A stretch of 64,000 nucleotides of DNA from Microplitis mediator. Lineage: Eukaryota; Arthropoda; Insecta; Hymenoptera; Braconidae. The position numbers and the translations under genes are program-made. The stretch's first letter is position 1, and each line of letters starts with the position of its first letter. This document shows positions 24,553-36,696 of this stretch, piece after piece. Below the pieces are notes generated by a model that saw only the letters and a program-made list of their open reading frames with translations, did no database searches and was not told where the DNA came from. The stretch is taken from NCBI RefSeq assembly GCF_029852145.1, contig NC_079973.1, forward strand, positions 17,740,618-17,804,617, written 5' to 3'.

Positions 24553-25690
24553 TTTTTTAATTTTCCGCTAAGAAAATTAAAAATTATTTAAAAAAAAAAA
24601 TGAAAGCTATTAGTTTCGGTACAATTTCCGAAAATCGATTTTTCAACAAATCTCGACGTTTTGAGGTTCTACATGGGAAGCTATTATAACTACTTTCGAG
24701 ATGATGTCCGTATGCATGGATGCATGTATGTATGTAAATATACTTTAACTTTTGCACGGATTAACCGATTTAGATCGGTGAGGTGGCATTCGAAGTGGCT
24801 TATTGATTTCTACAATATGTCAAGAATTAAGCTTAATCGGTACAGTATGTTTGGAGTTATTTAAACAATAAAATTTTTAAATAAACATTATTTTTTTTTA
24901 AATTACTTTTGACTTACTCCATGGATTGATTTCAAAATCTAATCAGCACTGAAACTCTATAAGTCGCGTTGAATGCTACCAACCATAAAAACTGAATCAT
25001 TTGTTCAAGAAATATCATTAACGAAAAATTTTACGAAAGTGTTTTTTTCTTAATTAAATCAAAAACGTTCAATCGATTATTTCCAAAAATTTCCCAGCAT
25101 TAGACACTAGAAAACTGCGTTGAATGTCACCTCAAACGTCAACATCGGTCTAGTAGTTCAAAAGATACCGGTGATTAAATATTTAAATAATAACATTATC
25201 CTCATTTCTCCTGGATAACTCACCATTTAATTTATCAAATGTATCTAAAATTGAACCAAGTTTACCATTTTATCGTGTCTTACACAAGATAAATACAAGA
25301 GAAATCACTGTTTTGCACGCCTCATAACGCGAAGCGTTTGAGGTAGAGCATTACGCTCAACATGTCAAAGTCAAGCAATTTTCCAGGCTTGAATTGCCTC
25401 TGTTTCATTTATTTCTTACATTTTTCACGGATATTTTATATATTATAACGCTCTGATTTGATTTAAAAGCCATTTAACTTTTATTGATTGTTGTCCGAAT
25501 TTATTGATTTCACTAAGTAAAATCGTCAACATAAATAAAAAAATCGTTTGTTGAAGCTCGAAGAGCTCAAAAATACGAATGTATTAAAAGATATTCTCGA
25601 GCTCTCCCAGCTCGAATATGTATTTTCACAAAAGTGTTTTCGAGCTCCAAGAGTGAGAAGTTTTGGGGCAGGCCTGCAGGATCATTCTTG
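24553..25690 (+). repeat. Family P repeat, diverged copy 2
   Basis: Starts with TTTAATTTTCCGCTAAGAAA, followed by the family words CGACGTTTTGAGGT, GAAGCTATTATAACTA and GATGATGTCCGTATG, and a short ATGTATGT stretch. It ends with CTCGAAGAGCTC and AGTTTTGGGGCAGGCC. About 330 bases between 25205 and 25540 do not match the family. That part contains GCACGCCTCATAACGCGAAG, a hairpin word similar to the ends of the insertion at 50901-51881. Confidence 0.7.
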
Positions 25691-26445
25691 GAGCTTTTCA
25701 GAGCATTTACGTCAAGACGCACAGGTAAAAAATAATTTTCATTGATAAATTTAAATTGAACATCTTGGACGCGAAGTGGAGAGGTAGTGCTCTATTTTTT
25801 AATTTTTTTTTTTATTTAGAATTCTTAATTTTAATTACAAGTACAACAAAAAAGTTTTTAATTTCAATTTTAGTCATTTGTCACAAACATTATTAGAATT
25901 TGCCAAGAAATGTATAACGCAGTAAGTCGACAAAGGTGAAAACCGATTGTGAATATGGAGAATACAGGAGATGTAGATCGACTGCCGTAATTAACGTGTG
26001 AATTATATTTAAAACCGATATTATGATTGATTTATATATTTTTTCATTTTTAATTTATTAGTTATCATTTCAGTTAATGGTACTTCTGACGGAAGAATGA
26101 AAAATATTTTGTTGTATATTTATTGATTCTATATGATTCAAGTGAGTTCTTCTATTCATTTTATTTTTATTTCATTGGAGGACATGATTGAAATTCTGTG
26201 TATGTATTATATATAAGGGACACTTGAATAGCGAATGGAAACAGACAGTGTAGTATAGGTACGACGCAACAATTGAACTCGATTGTCGATGAAAACAAAT
26301 AAGTCGTCGACAGAAAAAGAAAAATAAGTTACGAGACAGATGACTGAAAAATAAGGTTTATCTTGATAGGTTGCGATGAAATTCCTTAAAAAATCGACCA
26401 TGTGGACAAATACAATACCTAGATTTTTTAAAAAATCTACCTAGA
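25691..26445. other. Gene-free stretch
   Basis: AT-rich. A 19-base word at about 25763, GGAGAGGTAGTGCTCTATT, recurs inverted at about 30351 next to GAGGTGTGC. This suggests both are remnants of the same repeat end. Confidence 0.4.
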
Positions 26446-27245
26446 AAGTAAGCCAAGTATGCATCTATTATAGTAAAAATTTTTGAAATCAAAATAACTA
26501 TCAAGTATCTTAGCGGCATATGAAAATGTTGATAAATTTTTGTTTATTTTTAGCCGTCAATTGAGATTTGCTGATTTTTTGTTTCGTAGAATTTAATGAG
26601 AACTTGGAAATTTTTTCTGTGCCTCTTTAGATATAATATTTACGTAATATGAAAAAAAAATTTTTAAATAACACAAATGAACTTGGCGAGTCAGTACTAT
26701 TATTTATTTATTACTTATTTAAGGTTATATTAACACGCCAAGTTCATCTGTATTGTAGTGGTTGGTATCTAAAATTAATATCACTTATACACTATAATAA
26801 TAACACACTTAAATTATAAATAACAACACCACAATTAACATCAGTAAAGAAAGCAAGAGAGAGCAATATAGTTTATTGAGATACAATGTTTGCTGTTTAG
26901 TTGTCAATATAAGACTGACTGACTTTTGTCGCGTATCTATAAAAACAAGAGAAGAAGGCATTTGTTTTCTAGCTATTCAAATATTTAAAAGATCAGTTTC
27001 ACATTCGTTACAGTATAATTAAAAATTTTTTTTTTCTCACATTACATAAGTATTATATCTAAGAGGCACAGAAAAAATTTTCAAGTTCTCATTGAATTTT
27101 ACCGAACAAGAAATCAACAAAATTCAATTTCTGACTTAAATTGAACAAAAATGAATCAAGATTTTCATGTGCCACGTTGAAACTTGGTAATTGTTTTTAG
27201 TTCAAAAATTTTTACTACGGTAGATGCATACTTGGTGCACTTTTT
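26446..27245. mobile_element. Foldback element with about 220 bp inverted arms
   Basis: Left arm about 26446-26670 and right arm about 27015-27245 are inverted copies, for example CCAAGTATGCATCTA in the left arm and its inverse in the right, and TTTTTTCTGTGCCTCT facing AGAGGCACAGAAAAAA. The 340-base centre has its own hairpin (GAACTTGGCG facing CGCCAAGTTC near 26680-26745). No coding capacity. The outer ends do not show clear target duplications. Confidence 0.8.
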
Positions 27246-28384
27246 ACAGATGAAATCTGTTTTTCGGCTGATTTCACTCGTTTTTGTATAAAAAAAAGTG
27301 AAGATGAAATTTGGATCCATGAAGTATAAAAACTTCGTAAACATGTAATGTTTTATGTCCATATTTTACCGTGAAAAATCGTTAATGAATTTGTCGAAAA
27401 TTTTTAATCTTAATTTACTTACTCAGAGCTGTCAAGTTTAAAATAAATCACTCTACACATAGAATGGATGGTGTGATTCAGAACAATTTTTTAAATATAC
27501 ATTGATTTCAAAATAAATTCAACAACTTGTAAAGATTAATAAATTAAGAATAAATAAGACTTATGATATATTACAATTACAATAGAATCTAGTGTCACGA
27601 TTGAAGAGAGAAGGTGACAGTTAAAAGGTTTTTAATGTCTATTTATATGTGTGTGAGGTCTTATGGTGATACTGGAGGGGGAACCAAAAGGGTTGTATGC
27701 CCACGGGGTATTATATAAGTACCAGAGGGTGGACCTAATTTCGTCCTAAGGATACGCCACGAGGAGGAATTCTCGGTTCAACCTTATGTACTATTCCCGT
27801 GGGTTTTCCAGAGTATCTAGGCTTACAACGATCAAGGACTTTGGATTTTTTGTGATCCTATACATTCACGTGATCGAATGCGTTTGTTACGTTGGAAAAC
27901 ACGCCTCGGTACGTAGGTATTCTCACCTATCGCGTAAGTTTACTATTCTGGTACCGAGTGGTTGTACCTGAGTAGACGATTCCCAATATGACCGGTGGCG
28001 TGGCAAGTTGTTCGAAGATTTAAAAGTTGAAAGGAAACGGTGGGGAGGTGAACGCTTCTCGTGAAAAACGTGTTCTTATGACCTTAGTTTATATTTTCTA
28101 AGTTTGTAATGAGGGCTTGAAATAAATAAAGAGGAAGTTATAAATTATAGATGGAATTTATATAAATAATATACTAATAAATATATAATATAAATAATAC
28201 AGAGATTCTTAGAAGTATTGTTTAAGTAATTCTGAGTATTTCTTACCCCTAATCTCCGATAGGAAGGTGTCAATCGAAGATGCACAAATTTTATATAGTC
28301 CTTATAACTTAGGTATTTAATAATTACTTTACTTTAGTTTGCAATTCCTAAAACAAAGCTAATAGAGTCGCCAATCGGATACGA
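27246..28384. other. Gene-free stretch with hairpin-rich GC-richer segment
   Basis: No coding sequence. Between about 27595 and 28080 base composition rises and several perfect stems occur: GTCAC/GTGAC near 27596, CTCGGTAC/GTACCGAG (27905-27960) enclosing TAGGT/ACCTA, and CGATCA/TGATCG near 27830-27876. This resembles the stem-loop-rich LTR-like elements elsewhere in the window, but I cannot find its ends. Confidence 0.4.
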
Positions 28385-28860
28385 GCTCCTATCTATTATT
28401 TATCTATGTGTGTTCCGATCGTTCCTAACGATATAATATTCTGTCAAGTTGACAACCGTGTCATCAATTAAGTGGATGAGCCAAGTTTCAGTAACCACAA
28501 TGACATGGTTCAAAGGTTGGTTGGCCAAATACTGCTGCAAGACACTTAAGTTAGAGCGTAATGAATTAATATTGAGACAGCAAGCACGCATAACAAAGTC
28601 AACAGTGGTATTGGATACATGGGGACCACCTGTAGATAAGCTTGCTATTAGTTTTTTGGATGGAGCTGCAAAAGTTTATTAATGTCACTTTGAGATGAGA
28701 TGATGTGGACAAGTGCATCATCATTAAGTTTGGCAAAAATGGTGTCATTTTTGGCCCAGATGTATTTAAAGCCTAGCGGTTTCAGCGATTTTTTTTGCAT
28801 CTCCAAGAAGCTTCTCCAAGAAGCTTAAAAGTTCTGCTGGTTAAGAGCTCATTAACATAA
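28385..28860 (-). pseudogene. LINE fragment: start of an AP-like endonuclease
   Basis: A 63-residue minus-strand frame ending the visible homology at 28400: MRACCLNINSLRSNLSVLQQ, then VIVVTETWLIHLIDDTVVNL. NINSLR and VTETWL are the first two endonuclease motifs of Jockey/CR1-group LINEs. The rest of the protein is missing; upstream sequence to about 28860 may be the end of its ORF1. Truncated and inactive. Confidence 0.7.
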
Positions 28861-29091
28861 ATATTAAAATCACTGGATAGGATGTTTTAGATCACTGTTG
28901 GCAGCTCCCAGACAAAACTTAACCCTATTCTTCCTCTCCAAAACACTAATTACGCTTTTTCTCTTTTACAGGTAGCAGCAACACCAATCTAAACTTTCTT
29001 CCCTACAGGCCCAACCGAGAGTTTAGCGACTCGAATAGCAACAAAACAAAACATAGCTTTCCTCTCTCTTGTAAAATACTCCGCACGTAAA

Positions 29092-29517
29092 GTGGGCCGG
29101 CGCTCGGATTGTGCGGGATCGGTTCTCGAGGGAGAGGAGGATCATGGTGCTTATATCAATGAAGACACCAGGATAACAACAACATCATCATCATCATCGA
29201 CAACGAAAAACACCACGTCCGTTCGAAGGAGTGCCAGAGTGGCAAACCGTGTTGTTGCTACTTTGATCGCTAAGCCCCCTGGTACCTCCGTTAATCGTCG
29301 GCACGAGAGTCGGGAGACGCGGACGCGCCCGGGTACAATCACGCGACTAATCAACTTAGAAAACGCAAAACGGGAAGTAACACTTAAGGAAGATTTATTA
29401 GTAAACGGTATACATTGTTCGCGGGGCACAAGCCGACGTACGTGCCCGGGGTCGACTAACTTTGCCTACGGTGGGCTCGCAACAGGAGGAGAAACAGTAG
29501 ATGGGCTCGGTACGTGA
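29092..29517 (+). pseudogene. Uncertain ORF, possibly remains of a LINE ORF1
   Basis: A 141-residue frame rich in Ser, Thr and Arg with a run of serines and no recognised domain. Its composition is less AT-rich than its surroundings. It is followed by an R1-like endonuclease in the same orientation, with a 15-base C run (29526-29540) in between, so ORF1 of the same element is the natural guess. It may equally be a chance frame. Confidence 0.35.
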
Positions 29518-29599
29518 AACGAAATCCCCCCCCCCCCCCCAAATCCGACAACAACAGAAAGAGAAAGAGGAGAAAGAGGTTTCAACGCAGATGGTCTTT

Positions 29600-30170
29600 G
29601 AGTCTTGCAGGTAAATTTGCGAAACGATAAGGCGGGAACACTGGAGACAGGTGCCTTGTTGGAGGAGGAACGTATTGATTTCCGTCTTCTGCAAGAGCCA
29701 TAGGCAGCAGCGAATGACAAATGTTTTAAGATACCTGGTTTTGGCAGCAATGTACGAATTGCTGCTACAAGTGGGGAAAGGCCATTTGTTTAACTAATCT
29801 AAAATACGAAATGATTCATATTTCTCAACTAAGCACCACGCACTGCGTATGCGCTCAAATTGTAGGTCCAGGCTTTTCTCTCTACGTGGTATCGTCATAC
29901 TTCCAGTGTCGTGACGAAATAGAAATTCACATCACGCAATTAGAAAAGGTAGCTCAGGCTTTAAGGGGTAATAGGATTCTATTTAGGATGGACGCAAACG
30001 CTAGGTCTATTAGATGGGGCCCAGAAACAAACGCGAAGGAAGAGAAATTGGAGGATTTTATAGATGATTATGGGTTGGAGATTTTAAATATAAAGAGGGA
30101 GGGCCCAACATATTCATCGACATCCAAGATATCTTGTTTACATCCATATGGACCAACTGACGTCCAAGTG
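29600..30170 (+). pseudogene. R1-like LINE endonuclease fragment
   Basis: The plus strand reads LQVNLRNDKAGTLETGALLE, EERIDFRLLQEP, then a stop, AAANDKCFKIPGFGSN and further stops. From 29811 an open stretch has FSLYVVSSYFQCRDEIE, ILFRMDANARSIRWGP, LEDFIDDYGLEILNI and GPTYSS. The order and the DANARSxxWG motif match R1/TRAS-type endonucleases, whose usual GMDANA is FRMDANA here. Homology ends near 30170 in AT-rich DNA. Reverse transcriptase is absent. Confidence 0.72.
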
Positions 30171-30866
30171 GAATTTTTTTCAATTAACTTTTTTTTAATG
30201 ATAATCGAAATAAATAATCTTATAACTACGTCAGGAGTATTAATTGGAATATCCTCTTGCTATTGGTGTACTTTTTTTATTATATAAATGCAATATAAAG
30301 TTGGTGGAAATGATTTTAGATGAGTGGATCGTGATTTTTTGATTTGGTGACAATAGAGCACTACCTCTCCGAGGTGTGCAATATTTTAACAGTTGTAACG
30401 AAAACAAAAAAATTATTTTTCTTTTTAATTTTAAGAAAAATATAAATAATAAATAATAATGATTTATTTACTAAACTTTTATTTTGGGAGGAAAAAAAAT
30501 AATTTTTATTACACGGGAAATTTTATTTTTTTATTGGAGAAATTTTATTTTGGAAGAAAAATAAGAAAAAAACATTAGAGAAGAGAGAAAAAGTAAGTGA
30601 ACAAGGGGCAACACTCGCCGATCGATAATCTGGCGAGAGACAGTAGGTGAGCAAAAGTTAGTTCCACGCTCACCGCTAGAGCACGCGGGCTTCTCGGATA
30701 TGGACACTCATAATAGAAATGTTAATTAGCGAATGCAGCGGACATTTTCGTGAGACAGCACTCCACTGCTACCAAGTGAACTTCACTTAGCAAAGTGATA
30801 AGTACTTACTGGTTGTGGCGCAGTATACCCTGCACCATATACTAAATATATATATATATATATATA

Positions 30867-32216
30867 TTAGGGTGCTTCGTTTGAGATGACTATTTTTTTT
30901 TTCCAAGTCCCATGTCAAAATATCACTGTACACATTGAAAAAAAAAATTCTCACCAAAGATGAGCTCTTAATTTTAATTTTAAATACTCGCTAAATGAAT
31001 TTGGAATTTTCCCATTTGATTAACACGTAAATTTTAATTTTATTTATTCAATTATCTATAGCTTTGCGGCATTTCAAGATATTTGATAAACCATAGGTGA
31101 AAATCACAGAGGAATCGTTCCTCTTTGAAAGTGCTTGTAGCTAATTTATGTTTTGTAACCGAACTCACCGGTAAAAAATCTTAAAGTCAATTTTTTCTCA
31201 AATTTCATGGTTTCTTTTATTTTACTCACAAACCATCAACTTTACGACAAAATTGTACACGACTTTTTTTGTAGGGAATTTAATTTCCTTTAAAAAAAGT
31301 TATGTAAGTCATTACCGTAGAGCTAGTAGTTTTCGAGATAAATCCAATTAAACATCTCAAAATTTGAAAAATCGCTGTTTTATCCAAGATTTTAGTACTT
31401 TTTGGTAAAATCATTGCTGAAAACACAAATAATGAATGAAAACAAAATATAATAATACATATTACACATTCATATGTAAATATAACGAGTATGAAACAAT
31501 TATCTTTGTACTGAGAGAGAAAGTAATTAAAAAAGTTTCCGATGGTCAAACAGAGGTGATTGGATTAAATGAAGAAAAGACGGAGGAAATGTAGTAGGAG
31601 ACAGTTTTGTTTTACATGACATATTTTTGATGATATATTAACCATGATATGTCATATATTTCTTCGGCCACAATTTTATCAAACAGTACTAAAATCTTGG
31701 ATAAAACAGCGATTTTTCAAATTTTAAGATGTTTAATTGGATTTATCTCGAAAACTACTAGCTCTACGGTAATGGCTTACATAACTTCTTTTGTAGAAAA
31801 TCAAATTCCCTACAAAAGAAGTCATGTACAATTTTGTTGTGAAGCTTATGGTTTGTGAGTAAAATAAAAGAAACCATGAAATTTGAGAAAAAATTAGCTT
31901 TAAGATTTTTTACCGGCGAGTTCGGTTACAAAACATAAATTAGCTGCAAGCACTTTCAAAGAGGAACGATTCCTCTGTGATTTCCACCTATGGTCAATCA
32001 AATATCTTGAAATGCCGTAAAGCTATATATAATTGAATAAATAAAATTAAAATTTACGTGTTAATCAAATGGGAAAATTCCAAATTCATTTAGCGAGTAC
32101 TTAAAATTAAAATTAAGAGCTCATCTTTGGTGAGAATTTTTTTTTCAATGTGTACAATGATATTTTGACATGGGACTTGGAAAAAAAAAATAGTCATCTC
32201 AAACGAAGCACCCTAA
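30867..32216. mobile_element. Long-inverted-repeat element, 1.35 kb with about 540 bp arms
   Basis: Both ends read TTAGGGTGCTTCGTTTGAGA inward. The arms, 30867-31408 and 31672-32216, are nearly perfect inverted copies over their whole length; the 260-base centre is unrelated. Flanks are TA-rich. The short frames at 31280-31549 and 31649-31858 are the two arms read in either direction and not genes. It is a foldback/MITE-type element. Confidence 0.92.
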
Positions 32217-32640
32217 TATATATCTTGTATAGATATTATATTATTTTTGTATAACCAGTGGTCTTCCCCATGAACAGTGCGCTAGGTATGAGGGTACCGG
32301 TATAGGCTACACTTGTTACAGGTACCACAGTACATCACGGAGGCTCACGCATCATTGAGTACTATGGGAGTGCATTTGAGGTGTCGTCGAGTCAGTAGCA
32401 GAGGAAGCAGTAGCAGAGACTACAGCAACGAGGGAGCACACAGAGGAGAGTACTACTTAACACTATGAGTAGTACTAAGCCAAGCAGAGACTACGGCAGC
32501 AGGGGAGTACGTCAGAGATGCAGTACGGCCATTCATATAAGGGTACTGGCATTCCTGACTATTGACACAGGGCTCCAAAAGTAGCCATTACTTTCACATA
32601 GTACGGCCATTCATATAAGGTCACTGGCATTCAACGTCAA

Positions 32641-32800
32641 GCTAGTGGATACTAGCTCAGCATCTTCCAGCCAGAGGGTACTGACATTCAACAACAAGTC
32701 AGTGGGTACTGGCAGTCCAACGTCAAGCTAGTGGGTACTGGCAATTCATCTACAAGTCAGTTAGGTACTGACAATCAGCTACAAGCCAGTGGGTACTGGC
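32641..32800. repeat. Six tandem stem-loops, 29-base period
   Basis: Units have the stem pairs GCTAGT/ACTAGC, GCCAGA/ACTGAC (imperfect), GTCAGT/ACTGGC, GCTAGT/ACTGGC, GTCAGT/ACTGAC and GCCAGT/ACTGGC. Loops are GGAT, GGGT or TAGGT, and spacers are of the CAA(T/C)(A/C)-type. Positions of the left stems: 32641, 32670, 32698, 32727, 32756 and 32785. Three units pair perfectly with different sequences and two more differ only by a T-G pair. Confidence 0.9.
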
Positions 32801-33235
32801 GCTCCAATCAGAAGGCGGTCGACAATCAACAACTAGATTTAAGAACTTAGAATTAAGGAATTGACTGTATTTTATTAATTATTATTCCCATTATTCATAA
32901 TGTTTGTCGTTTTCTTTTCAAAATAAGAGACATGTAATTTAGGTTAAGTTTATTATAATTTAAGATTCAGCACTAGTATTGTACTTCTTGTAAAAGATAT
33001 TATTATTATCGTCATATTTAATGGTACCACAGGAAAATTTTGCATGTTACGTTGTATGAGTTATTATTTGTTTTTTAACTTTCCGCTGAGAAAATCGACG
33101 ATTTTCGAAAAATTGGGAAGTTCTTGTTTTCACCCCGATTTTCGAAAATCGAAATTTCATCAGATGTCGACGTTTTGAGGTCCTAGGAAGCTATTCTGAC
33201 TATTTTCAGAATGATGTCCGAGTGTCTGTATGTAT

Positions 33236-34037
33236 TGAGACAATGTGAATTGTCTTCGTCGTTCCCAGCCTCGCGGTTTCCGTTTTCTTGTCTCGTTACC
33301 GCCTAAAACTATAACGTCATAGTGCCATGGTCACATGACTAATTTCTTTCGTCGACGCATGACCGTAGGGTAAGTGGGGATAGGCGGAGTTCATGGCCTA
33401 GGACCCTGCGGCATCGATGAGCACTTCGATTTTGGATCCTTACGCGCGCACGTGCTAAAGCTATTCTTAATTAGTCTGTTCTATACCTTGCTATATCTAG
33501 CTGTATCTTATCAATTTATAAAATAAGCGATTTACTTGCTACCTTATCTTTCTTATTAAAGTAATTTTAGATTAATTATATAAGAATTTCCACTTAAAAA
33601 GTGTATAAAAGTATAGTGTAAGAAAAATTGTGCCCCGTGCCCACTCAACGTAGCTGGGGTCGTTGCCGCCAAGGAGCAGCCGAGGCACTTTTGTTATAAA
33701 ATATTACTGCGCAATATTGTAAGTAATTTATACTGTTATATCTGGCAATAAATCTGTCGTTCTTTACTTTAATTCGTGCCTGTATTCTGCTTTATTATTT
33801 GATTTCCTACTTTTAAGTTAATTTTTCGCATAAACTAAGTATAATAGCCGTAAGGGAATTTAGCAGGAGTTTCATCCATTGTTGTCTGAATGAGTGCGGG
33901 TTTTTCTCTTGCGGGAACCCATTTGTGTTGTCCAAGTAAATTATAAATATTGTAGAGGCCAGCCTAAACTAGGGTTCAACCCGCGAATACTGGTGGCTGC
34001 TGGTAAGAATCGTCAAGCAAGAAGGCGATTTGTCTCA
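33236..34037 (+). mobile_element. Solo LTR, 802 bp, inserted in family P copy 3
   Basis: Begins TGAGACAA and ends TTTGTCTCA (TG...CA with an inverted terminus). It is flanked by GTAT on both sides; the surrounding GTATGTAT microsatellite also allows 8 bases. Family P sequence resumes exactly where it left off. Inside, GTATAAAAG near 33603 and AATAAA at 33748-33753 fit a promoter and a polyadenylation signal, which gives the plus orientation. No internal coding part remains. Confidence 0.85.
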
Positions 34038-34047
34038 GTATGTATGT

Positions 34048-34137
<90 letters not shown>

Positions 34138-34174
34138 GTGTGTGTATGTGTATGTGTGTGTGTGTGTGTGTGTG
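34038..34174 (+). repeat. TATG/TG microsatellite
   Basis: Run of TATG then TG repeats with a few TATG interruptions. It is the internal microsatellite of family P copy 3; the poly-Cys-Val frame across it is an artefact. Confidence 0.95.
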
Positions 34175-34800
34175 ACCGGTCTATAACTTTTTAACTAATT
34201 AACGGATTTGGATAGTTAAGGCAGCAATCGAAAGAGCTTGTTGGCCGTCAACTTTTCTCAAAATTTCAGATCATTTGATCAAGTAGACTCGAAAATATTG
34301 GCGAATTACGAAAAAAAAATTTTTTTTTTTAGTTTTGTATTGATTTCTCAGAAACGACTTATACGATCAACTTCAAAATCTAATCAGCTCTAGAACTTAA
34401 TAAAACGTGTCGATTGCTGCCTCAGCCATCTCAATCTGAGTAGTCTTTCGAGAGTAATCGCGGGAGAAAGAAATGGTAAAAAACGATTTTTTGCGAATAT
34501 CTTCGAAACAACTGAACCAAAGAATTTCAAAATTTTGTCAGCTCTAGAACTCAATAAAATACGCCGATTGCCGCCTCAACCATCAAAATCGGTCAATATG
34601 TTCCTGAGATATTGTGGGAGAAACAAATGCTAAAATCGGTTTTTTCCGAAAACAATGGCACTCAAAAGTATTTTCGAGCTCGAAGAACTCGAAAATGTAT
34701 CCACGACAATGTTTTCGAGCTCAAGGAGCTCGAAAACAGCGGGAAGTTTTGGGGCTGGCCCGCAGGGTCAACCGATAGACAGATTTTTCTGTAAGCTTTG

Positions 34801-35281
34801 TTCAATAAATTGGTTTTTTTTTTGTGTTATGCTCTATCTAAGAGTTCTGGTTTCCTTAGCAATTAGTTGTACTTAAGAAATTCCAAACCTTAACCCTGGC
34901 AACGGCGAGCAAGTCCATAATTTTTAAGTTGGGATAAGTACGCGTAACAACAACAATTTTAAATATAAACGTTACACAATACATTGAAAAATCGTTTTTT
35001 TCAGAATCATGAATCTAGTTTTTATATCTTGAATAACACAAACTTACTTTTATATAAAAATTCTCAGTGAAAAGATTCTCTTGAAAAATTAAAATATAGA
35101 TATAAATTTATAAAAAATTCATTTAAAGAAGAAGACGAGAGAAATTTTCTTTTCTTTATAACACTAAATTCCAAAGCCAAAAGCAACTAAGTATGGAGTG
35201 AGCATAGAGAATACTTGAAAGAAGTTGAGTGCTATTATTGAAAAATGCATTATTCATATTTTACTTTCAATTCTCTCTATT
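34801..35281. other. Gene-free AT-rich stretch
   Basis: No coding, repeat-end or structural feature recognised between family P copy 3 and the next MITE. Confidence 0.5.
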
Positions 35282-35892
35282 ATGAGGTACTGGCGGGTAA
35301 TAAGGCCTAGCTAAGGGAGATTTTAAATATAATCGAAAATATTGCATTTAATTATCGAAATGTATCATTAATCTTCATTTCAATACATTAGCCATAAAAT
35401 ATAATGAAGTAATGGTAATTTATACCACAAACAAACAAAAAATTAAACTTTTACAAAAACCATACGAATAGGCCTTATTTAACTACGGTAGGATAATAAG
35501 GCCTACGGGTTAAACAAACTGAAATAGTTTAATTATACTTAATAAAATCGGTATTAGAGATGAATCATCACTTAAATTTAGCAACAATACTTTTTTAAAG
35601 ACAGAAGACTAGATTGCTTTGCTCAACAGCACTTAAAACTATCAGTATCCTTTTTAAGAGTCAGAAGACTAGATTGTTTTTTATAATTTCTTCTGCGCTA
35701 CGACATCATATGACGGATGATGAAATATAGAAGACAAGGAACTTGGTATCAGGACTCTACAAACTTGTCGTAACATCTCCATGCAAGACTCTTCTACTAG
35801 AGTAGCCTTTAGCGGAGGCGGTTATTTTCAATATCATTGTTGTCACTTAGGCCTTATTACCCGACAGGCCTTATTACCCGCGGGTACCTTAG
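35282..35892. mobile_element. MITE-like element with GGGTAATAAGGCCT ends
   Basis: The left end AGGTACTGGCGGGTAATAAG (then GCCTA) is mirrored by the right end, where TAGGCCTTATTACCCG occurs twice before CGGGTACCT. The same AATAAGGCCTA word also appears as an inverted pair near 35472-35505. No transposase. Confidence 0.7.
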
Positions 35893-36696
35893 GTGAAAAA
35901 TATTCTTCATGTATCTTTTTAATAAATATCATATTTTATCTATTTACTGTAAAAATTCATTCGTCAGATTTATACAACAACTTACCTCAAACTTCATAAC
36001 TGACCGATTAAAAGAAAATTGAATAAATTCCGATTTGTATTGTTTTGTCGTTCGAAAAAAAAATAATCATTCAAGATTAAAAAAATTGGTCTATCGGTTG
36101 ACCCTACGGGCCAGCCCCAAAACTTTCCGCTGTTTTCTCCTTGAGCTCGAAAAAATTGTTATGTATACATTTTCGAAGAGCTCGAAAAAGCTTTTGTATG
36201 CCGTTGTTTTCGAAAAAAAACGTTTTTTACCATTTTTTCTCCAACGATATCTCTCAAACGAATTGACCGATTAAGACGGTTGAGGTAGAAATCGACGCGT
36301 TTTATTGAGTTCTAAAGTTGGTCAAATTTTGGAATTGATTTTTCTAGTCGTTCTTGAGATATTTCAAAAAAACTAAAAAAAAAAAATTTTTTTAATTCTT
36401 TCGACAACGGTTTCTCTTGAACAAATGAACTGATTTTAATGTTTAAGATGGCATTCGACGCAGCTTATAAATTTTTAGAGCTGATTCGATTTTGGAATTA
36501 ATATGTCGAGTACATTTCAAGTTATACAAAAAAACATTTTTGAAAAAGATTTATTTTTTTGGAATATCTCCGAACGAGCCCTACTGATCAAGCTCAATTT
36601 TTCACAGCTTTTAGATATTGACAAGCCGCGTCGAATGCCACCTTGACGATCGATATCGATTCATCCGTTCAAAAGTTACAGATATTTACATACGCA

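Larger units (their letters stand above)
30390..33060. repeat. Hairpin-rich repeat, split by a long-inverted-repeat element
   Basis: Outside the nested element at 30867-32216, both sides are rich in stem-loops: CTCGCC/GGCGAG near 30613, GGTGAGC/GCTCACC near 30649, AAGTGAA/TTCACTT near 30776, AGTACTAC/GTAGTACT at 32449-32476, and a regular array at 32641-32800. No coding capacity. It may be an LTR-like repeat; an end of the form TGTAACG near 30395 and one ending GTCATA near 33018 are suggestive, but target duplications are not convincing. Confidence 0.45.
33069..34800 (+). repeat. Family P repeat, copy 3, interrupted by a solo LTR
   Basis: Starts TTTTTAACTTTCCGCTGAGA and ends AACAGCGGGAAGTTTTGGGG, GGTCAACCGATAGACAGA and a T run. 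Between these lie ATGATGTCCGAGTGTCTG, a (TATG)n/(TG)n microsatellite at 34038-34174, and diverged internal units carrying CGATTGCCGCCTCAACCAT-like words. The short plus-strand frames across the GAGCTC region are not conserved between copies in a coding manner. Confidence 0.88.

Noticed and set aside
27786..27971. Short plus-strand frame in a GC-richer segment
   Set aside because: It overlaps several perfect stem-loops and has no similarity to known proteins.
29092..29517. A host gene encoding a Ser/Thr/Arg-rich protein
   Set aside because: No domain or splice evidence, and it sits just upstream of an R1-like endonuclease in the same orientation, so a LINE ORF1 remnant or chance frame is more likely.
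33894..34175. Plus-strand frame with a long Cys-Val repeat tail
   Set aside because: It spans the end of the solo LTR and the TG microsatellite and has no coding signature.
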